Part shown: positions 33,511 through 44,736 of the stretch, in pieces
Layout of the letters: each line of letters starts with the position of its first letter
Position numbering within the stretch: position 1 is the stretch's first letter
From: Taudactylus pleione
Taxonomy: Eukaryota; Chordata; Amphibia; Anura; Myobatrachidae
Length of the DNA stretch: 64,000 nucleotides
NCBI GenBank assembly: GCA_031769625.1
Contig: JAUIMM010000135.1
Span: forward strand, 2,749,001 to 2,813,000
Reading direction: 5' to 3'
The notes under the pieces: generated by a model
What the model was told of the DNA's origin: nothing
What the model saw: only the letters and a program-made list of their open reading frames with translations
The model's database searches: none
Made by a program: the position numbers and the translations under genes

Positions 33511-34320
33511 GTGATACAGTATATACATACGGTAATGTAATCATTGATCTGCATTATAAGGTATATTATATCACTATTATACTTCATGCACTGTAATATA
33601 CACACACAGCAATGTAATTGCTGATCTGTATTATACTGCATATTATTTCACTAATTTACCTCATATACTGTGATATATACACACGGCAATGTAATCATTG
33701 ATCTGCATTATACTGTATATTATATCACTATTATACCTCATACACTGTAATATACACACACATAGCAATGTAATTGCTGATCTGTATTATACTGTATATT
33801 ATTTCACTAATTTACCTCATATACTGTGATATATACACACGGCAATGTAATCATTGATCTGCATTATACTGTATATCATATCCCTATTATACCTCATACA
33901 CTGTAATATACACACACATAGCAATGTAATTGCTGATCTGTATTATACTGTATATTATTTCACTAATTTACCTCATATACTGTGATATATAAATACACAC
34001 GGCAATGTAATCATTGATCTGCATTATAAGGTATATTATATCCCTATTATACCTCATACACTGTAATATACACACACATAGCAATGTAATTGCTGATCTG
34101 TATTATACTGTATATTATCTCACTAAATTACCTCATATACTGTGATATATACACACGGCAATGTAATCATTGATCTGCATTACACTGTATATTATATCAC
34201 TATTATACCTCATACACTGTAATACACACACACACATCAATGTAATCACTGCTTTGTAATATACTGTTTATTATATGACTACTGTACCTCATACAATGTA
34301 AAATAACCACAAAACAATGC
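33490..34320 (-). repeat. Dimeric satellite array, about 157-bp period
   Basis: Two related monomers of about 78 bp alternate. CCTCATACACTG-type starts fall at 33735, 33892, 34052 and 34208, giving spacings of 157, 160 and 156 bp. The monomers contain ATGTAATTGCTGATCTGTAT and ATGTAATCATTGATCTGCAT respectively. Identity among dimers is high. A further degenerate piece lies at 34980-35105. Confidence 0.9.
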
Positions 34321-34492
34321 AATCACTGATAAGATGGGTACAGGATGACATCGCTCGTGATCCCGGCTGTCAAAATCCTGAGCATACCAGCACCTGTTGG
34401 TCGGAATCCTGACTCTACCCCTAACTTTTCCTCCCTGGTGCCTTAACCTAACCTCCCCCTACCTGCACCCTAAACCTAACCCTGCCACCTTA

Positions 34493-34845
34493 GCATACCT
34501 CCCAACTTTTCAGTAGCAGCTCGTGTACGCGCCTGAAAAGGGGGCAGGCCTTCATTAAAAGGGGGTGTGACCTCATGGAAAAGGGGATGGAGCCTCGCGG
34601 CATCCCCTTTCGAGTGACTGTGGGGGCAAATCGGGGTCCTGGGCTGCCCCCAGGCTCCCCCTAGACTATGAATAGATGCCGTGGGTATGCGCACAGCATC
34701 TATTCCCCCCCTGCTCTGGTATGCAGAGCAGCGGTGTGTGCTCCCCCCAGCTTCCCCCCCACCGCGGGACACTGCAGCTTGCGGGTGGGACAGTCCCAGA
34801 AAAACAAAACTGTCCCACTGAATGCAGGACAGTTGGGAGTTATGC
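34493..34845. mobile_element. MITE with GCATACCTCCCAACTTTTC ends
   Basis: The terminal GCATACCTCCCAACT and AGTTGGGAGTTATGC are inverted repeats about 350 bp apart. The interior is GC-rich, with the hairpin GAATAGATGCCGTG ... CAGCATCTATTC. It sits within the satellite region and no target duplication was established. Confidence 0.7.
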
Positions 34846-35104
34846 CTTAGTGCCTAACCTTCCCCCTAGTGCCTAACCCTCCCCCTAACCTTCGGGTTGC
34901 CGGGGGTCGGGAATCCTGCTCCTGCATTAGGACCGCCAGCATCCCTTTTGTCAAGATACTGAACGTATCCCTTACTGATATATACTCTACTGTATATTGT
35001 ATCACTATTCTAACTCATAGGATGCAATATATATTCCCACTGCAATGCAAGTGCTGATCTGTATTATACTGTATATGATATCACTGTTATCCCTCATGCT
35101 CTGT

Positions 35105-35525
35105 AATCAGGGCCGGTGTAAGGTTTCAGGGCGCCCTAGGCAAAAGTTCACAATGTCGCCCCTGCTTCCCTCAAACTCTCCTCCCAGCCCTTCACACATA
35201 TCCACATCAGGGGGCCCATTTATCAATGATCCCCGCGTCAAAAAACAGGACTTCCACGCGAGAACACACTGATTCCGCGAGACCTGCGGAATCAGTGTTA
35301 TTCTTGCTCGCGCGAGGCCGAATAGGGCGGCCTCACGCTGATTTTACCTCGCACCTACATGAGGTGCGAGGTAAAATCAAACAGCGGGGACTCGCGCGCG
35401 GGGTCTCAGGGATACCCGCGTGTGGAATCCCCGCTAAATTAATCCCGTCCAGCGTGCCAATTAGCCGCGCTTATTGAACATGCCCCTTTGTGTTTGGGAG
35501 CACTTGTCCCTCACTCACCTCTCTC
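35105..35525. mobile_element. CAGGGCCGG-ended repeat and GC-rich MITE
   Basis: CAGGGCCGGTGTAAGG at 35107 resembles the hAT-like termini elsewhere in the window, but no matching right end is seen. From about 35212, GGGGCCCATTTATCAATGAT begins a GC-rich hairpin-forming stretch with TGAGGTGCGAGGTAAAATCA and inverted counterparts. Confidence 0.45.
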
Positions 35526-35830
35526 AGGAGCCTATTCGTCAAAACATAATTATCACTTATGATAATTATGGTTGGAACTCGCTGAGGGTTTAAACACAGT
35601 TTAAGAGGAATTCATCATGCCTCCTGCCCTAAACGATCACTTCCGGCAAACTGCCATTTCCACTAAGCAGCTTTTTCGGAAATGAAAAACTTTTCATAGG
35701 CTGGGAAGAGAGACCAGTTCCAACTTAAGAAAGAGGAACTAACAAGTAATTCAGAAGCGGGCGCTAGAGGATGGCTTTTCTGAAGCAGCTGTATGAAAGA
35801 GAGGCTAGTCGCTATCTGTGGTGGAGAATC

Positions 35831-36155
35831 TAAAGCTGCATACACACGTAAAGATTTTCTGTCCAACCATCCAACTAGTTGATTGGTTGGAAAGAAAATC
35901 TGGTAACGTATGGGAGTAAATGATGATCAGCAATTTGCTCCTAAATGCCAGAAAACAGATGAAAATGGTCGTCAGACAAGTTTGTTAAATGTTTGATCTA
36001 AACTATTTGTTCAAACAACAGTTTTTGTCCATTTTCCGGCGTTTGGGAGCAAATTGCTGATCGTCAGTTACTGCCATACGTTACCAGATTTTTATTCCAG
36101 CCAATCAACTAGTTGGATGGTTGGACAGAAAATTTTTACGTGTGTATGCAGCTTA
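35831..36155. mobile_element. 325-bp MITE with long terminal inverted repeats
   Basis: TAAAGCTGCATACACACGTA at the left is mirrored by TACGTGTGTATGCAGCTTA at the right, and the arms pair for most of their length (GGTAACGTATGG / CCATACGTTACC). No transposase is present. Confidence 0.85.
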
Positions 36156-37040
36156 AGTTGCGCTATGTATCTTGTGCCATATGGTGAAATAAAACAGGTG
36201 TATGAGGACACCTCTGTACTGCTTGTTTCTCAGTAGCAGTTTTTTTTTTTTTTGTCTTTACTGTTCCATTTAAAATTTAATCTAATGGGAAAAAAGCAAA
36301 TAGAATACTAAGGAGTATCATTAAATATTGCAGCATATTCCCCTAGAAACACCCATGTTCGCAAATATTAAGTATACCCCAAATGTACTATGGAGGGATT
36401 GTCGCAGATATCTCCAGTATCTGCTGCGGTCCCTCCATTTTCGGCAGCAGGCACAACCCCTAAAGGTTTCTATGGGGTATGCCAAGCCCTGGACGATGGC
36501 ATTGTGCTGCTGCCTATTGAATACACTGAGCAAAATTTACCCCCGGCAATGCCCCCTGCATATGCGTAATCTGTAGACCGCACATGCACAGGAGTCCCGA
36601 CAGAGTGAAGAGACCGCTAATGCCACTTCACTCCGAGCACATCGCAGGGATGGGTTCTTTTCAGAGCCCCTGTCCTGCATGTGCAATTGAATACATTTGA
36701 GCGGTGATGTATACTAATTGCATGAAATCAATTAATGTGAAAGTGTTATTCCATGTAAATTAGGCTATTCAATCCTACAAAACAAAAGACGTAACCAAAA
36801 GAAAAGAATTAGATCACATTGCCTTTAATACCCTATTTAACACTGTGAAATTGCTGGCCGTATGTAGGAATGTGCCAATCCACATGGGTTTTCTTAGCAG
36901 CCTGTCAGTTTATTTCTGCTGCTATTACAGTAATAGCACAACCATCCACAGCACTACAGACACTAGGTGGCGCCATATAATAATATAACCTATAGGTAAT
37001 GACAGGACATGCAGTGTACCACAATTCCCAGATAACTAAT
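36156..37040. other. Mostly unrecognised DNA with one hairpin region
   Basis: Segments at 36390-36430 (GCAGATATCTCCAGTATCTGC) form a hairpin of a probable MITE. The stretch 36800-37020 looks unique and holds a CTCF-like site. No exon is supported. Confidence 0.4.
36960..36973 (+). promoter_or_regulatory. CTCF-like motif
   Basis: ACACTAGGTGGCGC agrees with the CTCF core consensus CCASYAGRKGGCRS at 13 of 14 positions. It lies in apparently unique sequence between the duplicated locus and the ZDHHC5-like gene, a plausible place for a domain boundary. A single motif match is weak evidence. Confidence 0.35.
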
Positions 37041-37471
37041 ACCCCTTTTACACCGGAGCTAAAACCTGGGTTTTTGAAGGGTTAACCCGGGCAGCTCCCT
37101 GGTGTAAAAGGGCAGAGGGTTGGATCGCCGGGTCGAGTGACCCGGCAATCCAACCCAGGTAACTAGCAGGGTTTAACACGGGCGTAGCCCGTGAAACCCT
37201 GCTATGGGAACAGCGCACTCCGGGTCATGAAGACCTGGAGTGCGCTGCTAGCCGGCCGATTGGTCCGGCTTCAGTGGCGCTTGGAGATGACGTCATCTCC
37301 AAGCGTCCACTTTCACTCCGCAAAAGCCGGGTCTATGCAGACCCGACTGTGGTGTGAGCGGCGCTGACTCGGGAATATCCCGAGTCAGCGCCGGTAAAAT
37401 TCCGTGTCTGATCCGGATAGGAACTTTGTTCCAACTCCGGGTCAGACCCGGAATTTAGGTGGAAAAGGGGT
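37041..37471. mobile_element. 431-bp GC-rich MITE
   Basis: The ends ACCCCTTTTACACC and GGTGGAAAAGGGGT are inverted repeats. Numerous internal hairpins (GGGTCGAGTGACCCGG, GGAGATGACGTCATCTCC, CTGACTCGGGAATATCCCGAG) make it strongly self-complementary. A palindromic CRE, TGACGTCA, lies near its centre. Confidence 0.85.
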
Positions 37472-37848
37472 GCAAGTATTGTAGTACTATATTAAGAGCC
37501 CCAGAGATGTACGCTATTCCAATGTTTATGCCTTTGAGCGATAATTGGCAATATACGTGTGCATCTGAGTCACACTGCAGATGCAGGTACACTACCAAAG
37601 TCGCTTGCAGCGACTTATTTACTCGCAGTGTAAATGACAGTCGGTGAGCATTTGGGAGAGATAACTGGCAGTGGCGAGAAAGAACGCTGGCAAGTCTCAC
37701 CCATTTAGTGGGCGTGTCACACCCTGCAGATGCGATCCCGTACTCTAAAAAATGCCTCCGCGTCTCAGCTCCCGCAGCCATCCTGAGCGACCATATGCTT
37801 ACACAGAAGACCGATAATCGAAGGATCATACGACTGATGCTGCATCTA

Positions 37849-38161
37849 TGATTGGCGTCACTAGGGGGGTGCGGACCGCACCAGGTGACATCATCCGAGG
37901 GAGCGACCCCAAAATAGCAGAGCTGCTCTGCTATTTTGGTGTCACCATCTCAGATGGTGTCACCGACCAGCAGAAAGTCAGAGAGTGGCTGTGGGCTGCC
38001 CCAGCAGCTGCCGGAGCGCTGGGTAAGCCCGTTGTGTGCAGAGATCGGGGGGCACAACATGCGGTCACTCCCCCAAGATCGGCACACATAAGGGTCGCTC
38101 CCTTGCTCACCTTAGGCGCTCCAAAGAAGTCCTATCAGCCGCACCTGGTGTAACCCAAGTG
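37849..38161. mobile_element. MITE-like element, GCGTCACTAGGGGGGTG start
   Basis: The left end GGCGTCACTAGGGGGGTGCG and the right end CACCTGGTGTAACCCAAGTG show partial inverted similarity, with an internal hairpin AAAATAGCAGAGCTGCTCTG. Flanking sequence (37480-37848 and 38162-38340) looks like another repeat that it interrupts. Confidence 0.55.
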
Positions 38162-38365
38162 ACACCGCTGCATCTTTCTTGGATTTGTAAGGCCGCCAGT
38201 GGGCGCCTCAATCCTCGGCGTCTGCGACATTTACATATTTTCGCTCAGCAGCTGCGTACGGGATCACTGCTACGATGGCATCAGCCTACATCTCCGAATC
38301 CGGCACTCTATTCCTGGTACGCTTCCAGTTCATTCATAAAACATAAACATATACTAAGTAGCACA

Positions 38366-38798
38366 GATTCTCAAACTCGGTCCTCAGGACCCCAAACAGT
38401 GCATGTTTTCCAGGTCTCCTCACAGAATGACAAGTGAAATAATTAGCACCACCTGTGGATCGTATAAAATGTGTCAGTAAGTAATGAATACACTTGTGCA
38501 CCTGCTGGGTGACCTGGAAAACATGCACTGTGTGGGGTCCTGAGGACTGAGAACCACTGGCATATAGCAGTGGTTCTCTAACTCATTCCTCAGGACCCCA
38601 CACAGGTCACGTTTTCCAAGTCACCCAGCAGGTGCACAAGTGTATTCATTACTCTCTGACACATTTTAAAAGATACACAGGTGGTGCTAATTATTTCACT
38701 TGTGATTCTGTGAGACCTGGAAAACATACAATGTTTGGGGTCCTAGACCTGGAAAACATGCAATGTTTGGAGTCCTGAGGACCAAGTTTGAGATCCTG
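38366..38798. mobile_element. Two head-to-head hAT MITEs
   Basis: CTCGGTCCTCAGGACCCC at 38376 and CCTGAGGACTGAGAACCACTG near 38563 bound the first copy. The second starts CAGTGGTTCTCTAACTC at 38568 and ends near 38798. Both contain the GTGCACCTGCTGGGTGAC segment. The termini resemble the widespread vertebrate hAT (Charlie-type) non-autonomous family. Confidence 0.75.
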
Positions 38799-38859
38799 TG
38801 CTATATAGTGTATATAATACTATCCTACCGTCCAACATGACCCCTTCCATCAGATACAC

Positions 38860-39004
38860 AATGCTCTGCTCCTGGACTTCCCATCCAATTTATAAATGCA
38901 GCCACTTGTGTTGAACTAGTAAATTGACGACAAGGGTGTTTCAAGTTCAACACAGGTGGTTGCAATATTAAATTAAAAGTGAAGTCCAGTAGCGGAGCAT
39001 TTTG
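38860..39004. mobile_element. 145-bp palindromic MITE
   Basis: AATGCTCTGCTCCTGGACTT at the left pairs with AAGTCCAGTAGCGGAGCATT at the right, and GTGTTGAACT pairs with AGTTCAACAC. Confidence 0.8.
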
Positions 39005-39020
39005 CAGCTAATGGTACGGG

Positions 39021-39770
39021 CAGGGCCGTAACTGGGGGGGGGGGGCTAGAGGTGCACGTGCACCGTAATGCAGGGGGTGAAAAAGGGCTGACTCAGCCCC
39101 TGCACACCCCGTGTAGTCTTGCAGTGCACAGTGATTGGGGGCTGCAGATTCCGTGCAGACTAGCCATCCGCATGGGCTCTGCTGAAAACGTCCATCCAAA
39201 AATGGCTGCCGCCAATGTGGAGCAAGATGCTAGAGGTCCTACTGGAAGTGCCGGGAACGCTGGCGCTGTCGGCAGCAGATGCAGAAAGCTGCATCTTCTC
39301 CCGTGAACCCCCCTAGCAATGAACATAAACCCCATGGCAATGAGCATAAAACCCCCTGGCAACAAACATAAACCCCATGGTAACGAGCATGAAACCCCCT
39401 GGCAACAAACATAAACCCCATGGTAACGAGCATGAAACCCCCTAGCAATGAGCATGAAACCACCAACAACAAGCATGGAATCCCTGGTAATGAGCATAAA
39501 TCCCCTGACAACGAGCAGGTCATTTTAAAGTAATTAGAAGCCTTACTGTGGGGCAAATATGTAAGTGGCACTATGGTAATGGGCATTACAGTGTGTGACA
39601 TAATGTGTAATGGGCATTATGGTGTGTGGAATAATGTAAGTCACTATACCAGGGCCGTCTGACTAGTGCACTGCCTTATGGAGGAGCAAGGACAAAATCC
39701 AGGTATGGGAAAGGACGGGGCGCAAAATTACTGCCTTGCACCGGGTGACAGATATCCTAGTTTCGGCCCT
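39021..39770. mobile_element. 750-bp hAT element with perfect 8-bp TSD
   Basis: The element starts CAGGGCCGTAACT and ends AGTTTCGGCCCT. The 8-bp duplication GGTACGGG occurs at 39013-39020 and 39771-39778. It contains a minisatellite at 39305-39505 and no transposase. It landed directly upstream of the CpG-rich promoter at 39.8 kb. Confidence 0.88.
39305..39505. repeat. 21-bp minisatellite
   Basis: About nine units of AACCCCCTGGCAACAAACAT and the variant ATAAACCCCATGGTAACGAG alternate. Minus-strand open frames over it are artefacts. Confidence 0.9.
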
Positions 39771-39789
39771 GGTACGGGTAATGGTGGAG

Positions 39790-40313
39790 GGTATGTACTA
39801 TTGATGATAGCTCCGCTGCTAACCCGCTACCTCTCCCGAACGAGCGCTGCTTTTGAGCGCAGCTGCCATTTTGCTGGAGATCAGCACACACATGACACTA
39901 AAACAGTCAGCCGCCCCCACAGCGCAACACGGAAAAGGCGCTGGCTTCACTCTCTAGCAGACATCGCAGCTGCCGCCAGGCCGCCACCAATGACGAGGAA
40001 GGAGGAGGGCGCTGTGCACGCGGAAGCAGCCCGCGAGCCGGGGCAAGGGAGGGAGGGCGCGGGCGGGTGTTGGAGGAGCCTCCGGCCAATCAGGTGGATG
40101 GAGGAACGTGCCTGCTGCTGACGTCAGTCGGGGCGGCAGCCAATCGGACGCGACTAGGCCCGAGTGCCAGAGAGGAGTGAGGACAGGTCCGGGGGAGACG
40201 CGAGCCGACGGGGGCGACAGCGGAGGAGCCCGTATCTTCCCGTATCGCGATATACTTCCCGACTGCCAGTGGGAGGGGCATAAAGACCTCGCGCCCGCCC
40301 TGCTGATAGCCAG
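39790..40313 (+). promoter_or_regulatory. CpG-rich promoter and probable non-coding exon 1
   Basis: The region is rich in CpG, in contrast to its surroundings. It has CCAAT boxes at 40086-40090 and 40140-40144 and a palindromic CRE TGACGTCA at 40119-40126. No TATA box is seen, which is typical of a CpG-island promoter. A donor CAG|GTAGGG at 40313/40314 could end a 5' non-coding exon starting near 40150-40200. The next convincing acceptor on this strand is at 62833, before the ZDHHC5-like coding exon, so I infer they belong to one gene. Direction and start site are inferred. A divergent transcript is possible. Confidence 0.6.
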
Positions 40314-40443
40314 GTAGGGACCGGGAAGCGCACGATATGACGTGTGATAGGTCTGCAGTTATGATGTTTGGCCGGAATTGAACCTTTAGTATCACGGTCT
40401 CGCCGCACTTATAGGTGTAGACCGCTACCGCTAGTGTATTCCT

Positions 40444-40514
40444 TACATGTATGTATGTATGTATGTGTCATGATGGCTATGTATCTATGTGTGTATATGC
40501 AGATATGTGTGTAT

Positions 40515-40562
<48 letters not shown>

Positions 40563-40647
40563 TACACTGTGTGTATATAAACATCTATATTCTGTCTATG
40601 ACTGTTTGGGTATAGAGGTGTGTATGTGTGTATATATATATGGTGTA

Positions 40648-40717
<70 letters not shown>

Positions 40718-40720
40718 CAC
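40444..40720. repeat. Cluster of TATG, TA and TG microsatellites
   Basis: (TATG)n lies at about 40447-40468, (TA)n at 40519-40551, (TG)n at 40649-40678 and (TA)n at 40679-40714. The alternating purine-pyrimidine runs are prone to polymerase slippage and non-B structure. Confidence 0.95.
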
Positions 40721-40964
40721 ACGTGTGTGTATCTCGGTACTTGCTAACACACATACACACCAGGTACGGAGGGAGCGGTAGAGATGGATAATATACAGAT
40801 AATGGAGGGTAGAAAGACATATATTGCAATATCTAGCTTGTTGTATTAAATTCAGTCACATTATAGATTTAAAATCCTAATTACTACGATAAATATATTT
40901 TTAGTTTGTCAGTAGTATGTTGTTGTGTTTTTTTTATATATTTTTTTTTAATTAGAGTGTGATT

Positions 40965-41455
40965 AAGGAGCGAGGTAGCTGTGAGCATTGACGCCTTGCA
41001 GTTCTGGGGCCATGGGTTTCGTCGCAACCCTAACTGTGTAGAGTTTGCATTTTCTCTCCTGCGATGCCTCAACCGAGGATCGCAGAAATCCAACATGTTG
41101 TATTTTGGCGATTTGACGATCGCGATTAAAAAATGATCGCAATGGTCAAATCGGGGACATTTGCATTTGCAAATGTCAGCGATCCTGCGATGGATCGCTG
41201 AACATCGATGGTGGGCGATCGGAAATTTCCGATCGCATCCCTGCATCGCGATGATCCGTTGCAGATGTATGGGCACCTTTAGGTTTCCTCGCACAGCCTG
41301 GAAATATACTAGTAGCTTATTTGGCTGATGATGAAAGTGACCCGTGTTTGTGTGGAAGAGACCTTGGAGTGTAAGCTCCACTAGGGCAGGAAGTGATGTG
41401 ACAGATTACACAGTGTCTGCTAAGGGCTGTGCACTGTTATTGGTGCTAATGTTCT
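40965..41455 (+). repeat. SINE interrupted by a MITE
   Basis: Its halves match the SINE at 1-322: the head up to CAACCCTAACTGTGTAGAGTT near 41044, and the tail from GGTTTCCTCGCAC at 41282, with GTAAGCTCCACTAGGGCAGG at 41370. The interruption (about 41060-41281) is rich in GATCGC and GCGATC hairpins and looks like a separate MITE. Confidence 0.7.
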
Positions 41456-42270
41456 AAAACTTAATAACCAACAAGGGAGACTGAAATGGAATAGCTTAAG
41501 GGGCCCATACATTCTAAGCTGTATCAGGGCAATTCCCCATGTGTGACCAGCTCTGGGCAATATTCTGCTGATAAACCTTGGGTCCTCAACAAAGGCAGAC
41601 AGAACAGAGCTCCTGGTTAATGCCCTAAAACATAACCTTTAATTCATACATTAAAAATATATAGAAGTCAACACAGACAAAACAACGAGCTAAGAAAATT
41701 TTTAAAATGTATTCTGATAGATAGCAGATACGACATGTACTGTAAGAAGTGTCCAAGTATATAGAAAATGTGCAAAACATGTATGTGCATATAAATAGTG
41801 ACAGTAGTGTTATTCACATGGAGAGTGAATATTGGCGAAAGTATAAAGAAGAAATGCAGAGATTAACAGTAAAAATACACAGTTTAAAAGTACACCAAGA
41901 AATCAGACCTGAGACCAATCCGTATCTGCGTATGTTATGTTTTAGAGTCTTAAGGTGTGCCCCATTAACTAGGAGCTCTCTTCTGTCTGCCTTTGTTGAA
42001 CACTGTTTATGTGCTCTTAGGGTGCACCCTTGCTATGATCTTTGTGCCCATAATATATTTATCTGCCTACTGAAACATTCCTGAAACGGAGAAACTCATT
42101 CTAGATGTCTATCGAATTTTTTGACATAACCTACATTATTTAAACGGATCTCTTACCTCGGTGCGGTGTACATTTTTCCTCCTTTTCTCTTCCCCCCCCC
42201 TACCCCATTCTATCTTTATTTAGACCAAACCTTGGGTCCTGCCATTTATGTGGATGTTACTTTGACATGT
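41456..42270. mobile_element. Fold-back repeat, unclassified
   Basis: CAACAAAGGCAGACAGAACAGAGCTC at 41588-41613 is mirrored by GAGCTCTCTTCTGTCTGCCTTTGTTG at 41973-41998, indicating an inverted-repeat element of about 420 bp or more. The rest to 42270 is featureless. Confidence 0.55.
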
Positions 42271-42279
42271 TCCACTTAC

Positions 42280-42665
42280 CTAAACATTGTTGCAGACCAA
42301 GTACACCCCTTCAACGGTATTCCCTGATGGCAGTGGCTTCTTTCAGCAGGATTATGCTCCCTGCCATACTGCAAAAAAAATGTTTAGGAATGGTTCGAGA
42401 AACACCACAAAGAGTTCAATGTGTTGACTTGTCCTCAAAATTCTCCAGATCTCAATCCCATCGAGTGTCTGTGGGCTGTGCTGGAAAGACAAGTCTAAGC
42501 CATGGAGGCCCCGTATAGCAACTTGCAGGACTTTAAGGATCTGCTGCTAACATCTTGGTGCCAGTGAAGTCCATGCCCCGGTGGGTCAGAGCTGCTTTGG
42601 TGGCACAAGGGAGACCTACATAATATTAGGCAGGTGGTTAAAATGTTATGGCTGATTGGTATTTG
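42280..42665 (+). pseudogene. Tc1-like transposase 3' relic and terminus
   Basis: Interrupted translation gives FQQDYAPCHTAKKMF and, in another frame, CPQNSPDLNPIECLWAVLERQV, the second D and the E blocks of a DD34E transposase. It ends with GTGGTTAAAATGTTATGGCT, the terminal sequence of this transposon family. Frameshifts and a stop make it inactive. Confidence 0.8.
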
Positions 42666-43507
42666 TCACTGTATAAATGTTAATAAATAATCCAGAGGGA
42701 AGTCTACCCCTGGTGGTAGAGGCATCCAGTTTATGTTTGCATCAACAAACAAACAAACCTCCTTACAGTTGATAGAATTATAGTTTTCAGATTTCTCAGA
42801 AGGCGATGTTCCGTATTGCATTAAAAGGGAAGATAAGCACAATAGCGTAATACAGACAAGATGTTAAACACCCCCCACGTGTCCAGATGAGTCGTTTCTT
42901 CAGGTTTAGAGTCCCACAGTCCAGTATATAGCACCAAAGTGTCATGAACAAGCCTAATATCAAGTGCAGAAGCTTACATGTATGCTTACTTCATCACAAT
43001 GTTTACTGACACATAAGGGCTTCTTTACGGGTCTTCTGACTTCCAAGGTAGGTACACCATACAATAAAGTATTTACCTCGGTTAAAAGTAGAACCAAAAC
43101 AAATCAGGTGACAGTGTTCTTAGTATAAAACAAAGATTTATTGATAAAAATTAGAGCAGGTATCCATACCACACAGTTGGATACATTACATACTCCACAT
43201 AAATGGGCAAATGACACCCGGGTATCCCATTTGATTGCGGAATTGGACGAGTGGATCAAGGTACTGCTCCCTAAAACAAAAGAAAATGGCACTCCTATGT
43301 GTTTAAACTTACAAACTTGTGTTCATTCCAGAACCCTGCTCCTAACGTGCAGTTCCTTTTTTTAAGCCTGGGGTGTTGCTCTCTGCTCTCGATTTTACTA
43401 AAGAGATCAATTTGAAACTCACCCCCACACAAATCTAATCATAATTGCCGCCAGGAAGCCATTTTATACTAGTGCTAGCATCATCTAACTATATTATATC
43501 TATCTAT
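42666..43507. other. No supported feature
   Basis: No exon or named repeat is supported. An open frame at 43141-43365 has no domain and no splice sites. (CAAA)n-like runs occur near 42748. Confidence 0.4.
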
Positions 43508-43701
43508 GGCCCTCATTTACTAACGAGTTATCACCAAAACGAGTGATAAATGTCACTGTGTATGATAAATGGGGCTCCAGCCAATCAGCTCCCAACTGTC
43601 ATTTTTCTGACAGTTGGGAGCTGATTGGCTGGAGCCCCATTTATCATACACAGTGACATTTATCACTCGTTTTGGTGATAACTCGTTAGTAAATGAGGGC
43701 C
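43508..43701. mobile_element. 194-bp near-perfect palindrome MITE
   Basis: Two arms of about 92 bp appear to be perfect reverse complements, starting GGCCCTCATTTACTAACGAG and separated by a loop of about 7 bases (TTTTTCT). The ends resemble the GGGCCCCATTTACTAAC family seen at 30.68 kb. The absence of visible mismatches suggests a young insertion or ongoing correction of the arms. Confidence 0.92.
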
Positions 43702-43719
43702 TAAATCTGGTCATGGTAT

Positions 43720-43856
43720 TGTAAATAATTTGCAGTGTGTATGCGCTGATTGACTGATCTGCCGACCGTTTTATTTGTGCAGTGTGTACAGGGACACTAT
43801 TTTTCCTTCGGTCACTGGGACAGATAAATAGGAGGATCGGAAGAAGCAATTGTATA
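43720..43856. repeat. Repeat fragment shared with 62400-62740
   Basis: GTGCAGTGTGTACAGGGACA and ACAGATAAATAGGAGGATC occur here and at 62580-62700. Confidence 0.7.
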
Positions 43857-44222
43857 GTGTAGTGTTCCCTCTAAACCCCAGGCAGGCTACTGAGGGTGTG
43901 GACAGGGGAGTCCCTGCGCGCACCTCCGGCACAGGCTCCCGAAGAGGGCAAGTGGCTGACCCTGGAGGGTGGTGTGTCCTTCCAGAGGTGCAGGGCTTCC
44001 CCCAAGCTCTTCCCTTAGGGTGAAAAGATGCTGCACTCATGCACCTTTTCACCCGGGGGAGATGGGTCACAGCAACTTTTCCCACCTGCGGGCCGCGGGT
44101 GAGGAAAGCACAGGGCAGGCTATTTTAGTGGGTCATCGCTAAAAGGGCAGGGCGCGTTTTGCCCATTTCAAATCTGGCAGGGCGCGACGCCCCACTAAAA
44201 CAGCCTAGCAGGAACACTAGTG
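43857..44222. mobile_element. Non-autonomous element, AGTGTTCC ends
   Basis: TAGTGTTCCCTCT and AGCAGGAACACTA are inverted termini. The right part contains the GGGCAGGGCGCG motif and AAAACAGCCTAGC. Related copies are at about 44890-44938 (right end only), 51920-51935 (right end) and 52594-52990. Confidence 0.75.
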
Positions 44223-44401
44223 TGTACGTATGAATATCGGAAATTCTACACAACCTATTTCCAGGAATATTTTACTTCTTTGTGAATTAGACAAAACAAA
44301 ACTAACATTTGATAATGTCTGACTTTTTTGTTTCTAAATATTTGAACAAGTCATGATTTGTGTTTGCTCCTTTAACCCTTTACAATCCATTGTTCAACTT
44401 T

Positions 44402-44692
44402 AGGCCAGTACGCAGTAGACGATGTCTAGGGTGTACCGACCTCGTAAGCAACGCCACCCGGCTGGGTGCTGGCATCGGCAAGTGCATATACACTTGCCGG
44501 TGACGGCGGGGGCCATGTTGCATTCGGCAGCATGGCCCTCGCTAACCATGTCGCCCGACGGGCGATGTCACTAACGATGCACAGGAGCATGCATCGTCGG
44601 CGACGTTGAGGGTACGCACTAGACGATGTGCTTGATATGTCCTCCGGTCTGGCAGGATCAGACGACATATAGTCTACTGTGTACGGCATTAG
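44402..44692. mobile_element. 291-bp MITE, TACGCAGTAGACGAT ends
   Basis: GGCCAGTACGCAGTAGACGA at the left and ATAGTCTACTGTGTACGGC at the right are inverted repeats, with further internal GCATGCATCG hairpins. Confidence 0.75.
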
Positions 44693-44736
44693 TCTTTGCT
44701 AACCTAATTTACAAACCTTGCTACAGTTTCCTTTGG

